Part shown: positions 36,702 to 39,016 of the stretch, in pieces
How positions within the stretch are numbered: the stretch's first letter is position 1
Layout of the letters: each line of letters starts with the position of its first letter
Translations under genes and position numbers: made by a program
The notes under the pieces: model-generated
The model's database searches: none
What the model was told of the DNA's origin: nothing
What the model saw: the letters and a program-made list of their open reading frames with translations, nothing else
Origin: Actinomycetota bacterium
Lineage (GTDB): Bacteria; Actinomycetota; Thermoleophilia; Solirubrobacterales; Solirubrobacteraceae
Assembly (NCBI GenBank): GCA_009699865.1
Contig: WLNJ01000014.1
Span: forward strand, 1-39,016
DNA: 39,016 nt
Direction of reading: 5' to 3'

Positions 36702-37993
36702 CTGACCGCACCGTCCTCGACACGCTCAATCTTGGCGCCCAGAGCCCGGAGCCTCTCATCAATGCGTTCGTAGCCGCGGTCGATCTGGCGGATGTTCCCA
36801 ATCTCAGTGATTCCTTCTGCGCAGAGAGCAGCAATCAGCATTGCCATGCCGGCACGAATGTCCGGCGACTCAAGCCGCTCGCCCTTCAACTGTCGGGGTC
36901 CGACAACAAGCGCCCGGTGCGGGTCACAGATAGTGATGGCCGCTCCCATTCCTTGCAGCTTGTCGGTGAAGAAAAGCCTGTTCTCAAACATCTTCTCGTG
37001 GATGATTACCGAGCCCGTTGACTGTGTGGCCAATGCCAAGGCAATGGAAGTGAGGTCTGCTGGAAAAGCGGGCCAAGGTCCGTCCTCTACCTTGGGCTGG
37101 TAACCACCCCAGTCATTTTGGATGACGAGTTCCTGGTTTCCTGGAACGAAGACAGTGTCTCCTTCGAGTTCGCTGCGCAAGCCAATCCGCTCGAAGACCA
37201 TTCGGATCATTCGAAGGTCCTCCCCGACGACACCAGTGATCCTCATCTCGCCGCCCGTAACGCCCGCAAGCGCCATGAACGAGCCGATCTCAATGTGATC
37301 TGGGGCGACTGTGTGCTCACAACCGTGCAGGCTTCCACTCCCAGTTACCGTGAGCACGTTGGATCCAATCCCGGCGATGACAGCCCCCATCGACACGAGC
37401 ATGCGTGCGAGGTCTTGGACGTGTGGCTCACTAGCCGCGTTACGGATAACCGAGGTGCCAGCAGTCAGAGACGCCGCTAGAAGGGCGTTTTCCGTACCCA
37501 TAACTGATGGCTCATCCATCAGAATGTCAGTTGCCTTTAGGCCGTTGGGGGCAGCAATCTCAATGTCACGTCCGTGCTCGACCACGGCACCCATTGCGCG
37601 GAACGCGTCCAGGTGCGGGTCAAGTCTGCGCCGTCCGATGACATCCCCACCGGGAGGAGGCATCGTCGTCTTGCCGAGCCGCGCTAGAAGCGGACCGGCA
37701 AGCAGGAACGATGCTCTAATCCGCTCGGATAGCGCCCTGTCAATGAGGCCGTTCTCAACATTCTCGGCTTTCAGCACAACTGTGCCTGTGGCTGGACGGG
37801 CGATCTCGACACCCAGTGCACCTAGCAACTCAATCATGGTCTCAACGTCGGCAATAGCGGGAACGTTGTGGACAGTTACTTCATCTGAGGTCAACAGGGC
37901 AGCAGCAAGTATCGGCAGTGCGCCGTTCTTGTTCCCAGCGGGAACGACGGTGCCCGACAAGGGAACACCGCCCTCGATGATGAATTTCTCCAT
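36698..37993 (-). CDS. murA: UDP-N-acetylglucosamine 1-carboxyvinyltransferase, Cys-to-Asp variant
   Basis: A 431-residue enzyme transferring enolpyruvate from PEP to UDP-GlcNAc, the first committed step of peptidoglycan synthesis. The substrate Lys-Asn pair is in VPAGNKNGALPILA. The active-site loop reads PPPGGDVIGRR: Asp117 replaces the Cys that fosfomycin alkylates in most bacteria. The same change is known from mycobacteria and chlamydiae and gives intrinsic fosfomycin resistance. A TAAGAC -10-like element lies 7 nt before the ATG, with no Shine-Dalgarno. The inverted repeat ACCGGC-N6-GCCGGT lies at 38012-38029. It is the first gene of the murA-his run. Confidence 0.96.
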   Translation of the reverse strand: MEKFIIEGGVPLSGTVVPAGNKNGALPILAAALLTSDEVTVHNVPAIADVETMIELLGALGVEIARPATGTVVLKAENVENGLIDRALSERIRASFLLAGPLLARLGKTTMPPPGGDVIGRRRLDPHLDAFRAMGAVVEHGRDIEIAAPNGLKATDILMDEPSVMGTENALLAASLTAGTSVIRNAASEPHVQDLARMLVSMGAVIAGIGSNVLTVTGSGSLHGCEHTVAPDHIEIGSFMALAGVTGGEMRITGVVGEDLRMIRMVFERIGLRSELEGDTVFVPGNQELVIQNDWGGYQPKVEDGPWPAFPADLTSIALALATQSTGSVIIHEKMFENRLFFTDKLQGMGAAITICDPHRALVVGPRQLKGERLESPDIRAGMAMLIAALCAEGITEIGNIRQIDRGYERIDERLRALGAKIERVEDGAVR

Positions 37994-38165
37994 GGAGGTC
38001 GTCTTATTTCTACCGGCGTGATAGCCGGTGTTGAGAGCCTACCAGCGCCGGCCACCTGACCCATCGGCGTGGCCGATTACTCCCCCGTGTAGCCCGGAAA
38101 GCCCTCAAAACCAGTAGATCTTAGGAATCGTGAACGACGTCTTGCAGTACGTCCGACGCGTTCCG
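37994..38165. other. Intergenic region between murA and the SOS-box ORF
   Basis: No gene is supported here. It holds two small inverted repeats, ACCGGC-N6-GCCGGT (38012-38029) and ATCGGC-GTG-GCCGAT (38063-38077), and the candidate -35 TTGCAG (38142-38147) of the plus-strand promoter. Confidence 0.4.
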
Positions 38166-38171
38166 TACATT
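38142..38171 (+). promoter_or_regulatory. Candidate promoter of the SOS-box ORF
   Basis: TTGCAG (38142-38147) and TACATT (38166-38171) are separated by 18 bp. The -10 is followed by 7 nt and then the ATG at 38179, the spacing expected for a leaderless transcript. Confidence 0.45.
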
Positions 38172-38185
38172 CGAACATATGTTCG
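38172..38185. promoter_or_regulatory. LexA-type SOS box
   Basis: CGAACATATGTTCG is a perfect palindrome matching the Gram-positive/actinobacterial LexA consensus CGAAC-N4-GTTCG. It begins right after the candidate -10 and covers the inferred transcription start and the first codons of the plus-strand ORF, an ideal repressor position. lexA itself is not in the window. Confidence 0.7.
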
Positions 38186-38430
38186 CTTCACTTCTCAGAG
38201 CAGTCAAAGGGTCCGACAACTCGTCCCGAGCTGAGACAGCGCATGTTGATCGGGAGACTCAGCACGCAGCGGACCATCCACACCGGTTCCCATTGAGGAG
38301 TCGGGCCGCAGCTCGCCCGCGACGGCCTGGAGTGCCGCCGCGGGCGCAGCAGCGCTGCACATCGCCGCTCGTTCCAAAGTCGGGCATAGCTCTCCGAGCT
38401 GCCGCGACCTCCACAAAGACCTTTCACTAA
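38179..38430 (+). CDS. Small ORF under a LexA box (hypothetical, possibly frameshifted)
   Basis: An 83-residue ORF beginning MFASLLRAVKGSDNSS and ending with TAA at 38430. I recognise no family; the second half is rich in Arg and Pro and may be out of frame. From about 38250 the +2-shifted frame reads more protein-like (IEESGRSSPATAWSAAAG, then ALHIAARSKVG), so a frameshift or a different gene is possible. Support for a real gene is positional: promoter and SOS box at the start, and a hairpin 10 bp after the stop. Small SOS-induced division inhibitors exist in actinobacteria, but no homology to them is visible. Confidence 0.35.
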   Translation: MFASLLRAVKGSDNSSRAETAHVDRETQHAADHPHRFPLRSRAAARPRRPGVPPRAQQRCTSPLVPKSGIALRAAATSTKTFH

Positions 38431-38439
38431 GGGAACGAC

Positions 38440-38464
38440 AACGACCACCTCAAGGGTGGTCGTT
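38440..38464 (-). terminator. Hairpin terminator after the rRNA operon
   Basis: AACGACCACC and GGTGGTCGTT form a perfect 10-bp stem with a 5-base loop, 11 nt after the 5S gene on the minus strand. A moderately T-rich stretch (GTCGTTCCCTT) follows. Being symmetrical, it could also end the plus-strand ORF that stops at 38430. Confidence 0.75.
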
Positions 38465-38474
38465 GATATGAAGA

Positions 38475-38591
38475 AACCGGCGGCGACCTACTCTCCCGGG
38501 CCCGTGAGGGCCAAGTACCATCGGCGCTGAGAGGCTTAACTGCTCTGTTCGGAATGGGAAGAGGTGTTTCCCTCTCGCCATGGCCACCGGA
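38475..38591 (-). rRNA. rrf: 5S ribosomal RNA
   Basis: The minus strand shows the conserved 5S core (CCCATTCCGAACAGAGCAGT) and the 3' part GGGAGAGTAGGTCGCCGCC. The terminal helix pairs CCGGTGGC at the 5' end with GCCGCCGG at the 3' end. The length of about 117 nt is normal; the exact ends are estimated. Confidence 0.95.
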
Positions 38592-38664
38592 AAATTGTCA
38601 AGACCACCCCAGGCGGGCCTTCAGAACCACACAGAGCCAATGACGGGCTTTTACAATAAATAAA

Positions 38665-39016
<352 letters not shown>

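Noticed and set aside
37311-38021. 236-codon plus-strand ORF
   Set aside because: It is antisense to murA, whose frame is fully supported by conserved motifs.
38188-38448. 86-codon minus-strand ORF between rRNA and murA
   Set aside because: It has no motif, overlaps the rRNA terminator and SOS-box ORF, and lacks a start signal.
38592-38664. Possible tRNA in the 23S-5S spacer
   Set aside because: No cloverleaf arms or CCA end could be found.

Overview
The window looks like a chromosomal segment of an actinobacterium outside the classical Actinomycetes, possibly Thermoleophilia-like. The lineage is an inference from gene content, not a measured phylogeny. Supporting signs are: the order pgsA - FHA protein (GarA-like) - MerR (FtsR-like), which matches mycobacteria; SepF; a short EF-Ts; the short-form HisG with HisZ rather than the long actinomycete HisG; and a membrane protein with an LPADQ-type helix-turn-helix. 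The coding layout is very compact. Many same-strand neighbours share an NTGA start/stop tetranucleotide, and all five convergent gene pairs meet within 4 bp or overlap, three of them on a shared CTAG.

Layout: 1-828 holds a possible gene end and a degenerate PP2C-like protein. 825-4496 (minus) holds an alpha/beta hydrolase, DinB, an RlpA-like cell-wall protein behind a c-di-AMP (ydaO) riboswitch and a perfect CRP-type site, and an ECF sigma factor. 4585-7664 (plus) holds a wax-ester synthase/DGAT and glutamine-dependent NAD+ synthetase. 7661-9061 holds a divergent pair: a hotdog thioesterase and a membrane protein joining a sigma-4-like HTH to an RskA-like external domain. 9058-14721 (minus) runs proS, pgsA, FHA, merR, SRPBCC and an FAD-linked oxidase. 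A Mn-type superoxide dismutase sits on plus at 14793-15395.

15396-30996 (minus) is a long run of core genes. In transcription order these are cca, pgeF, yggS, sepF, proC, yggT, lspA, rluD, then rpsB, tsf, pyrH, frr, uppS, cdsA, dxr, rseP, an acyl-CoA ligase and ispG. It joins translation, cell division, membrane lipid synthesis, envelope proteolysis and the MEP isoprenoid pathway. A membrane-anchored PQQ-type beta-propeller gene lies on plus at 31023-32276. 32281-37993 (minus) is murA followed by hisZ, hisG, hisB, hisH, hisA and hisF. The right end is the tail of an rRNA operon on minus (3' part of 23S, then 5S, then a hairpin terminator). Between it and murA lies a LexA-type SOS box over the start of a small plus-strand ORF.

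Most of the window is housekeeping. The parts most worth attention are the stacked CRP site and c-di-AMP riboswitch on the RlpA-like gene, the SOS-box small ORF, the HTH/anti-sigma-like fusion, the zinc-ribbon GarA-like protein, and a MurA with Asp in place of the catalytic Cys. No CRISPR array, tRNA, insertion sequence or prophage was seen.
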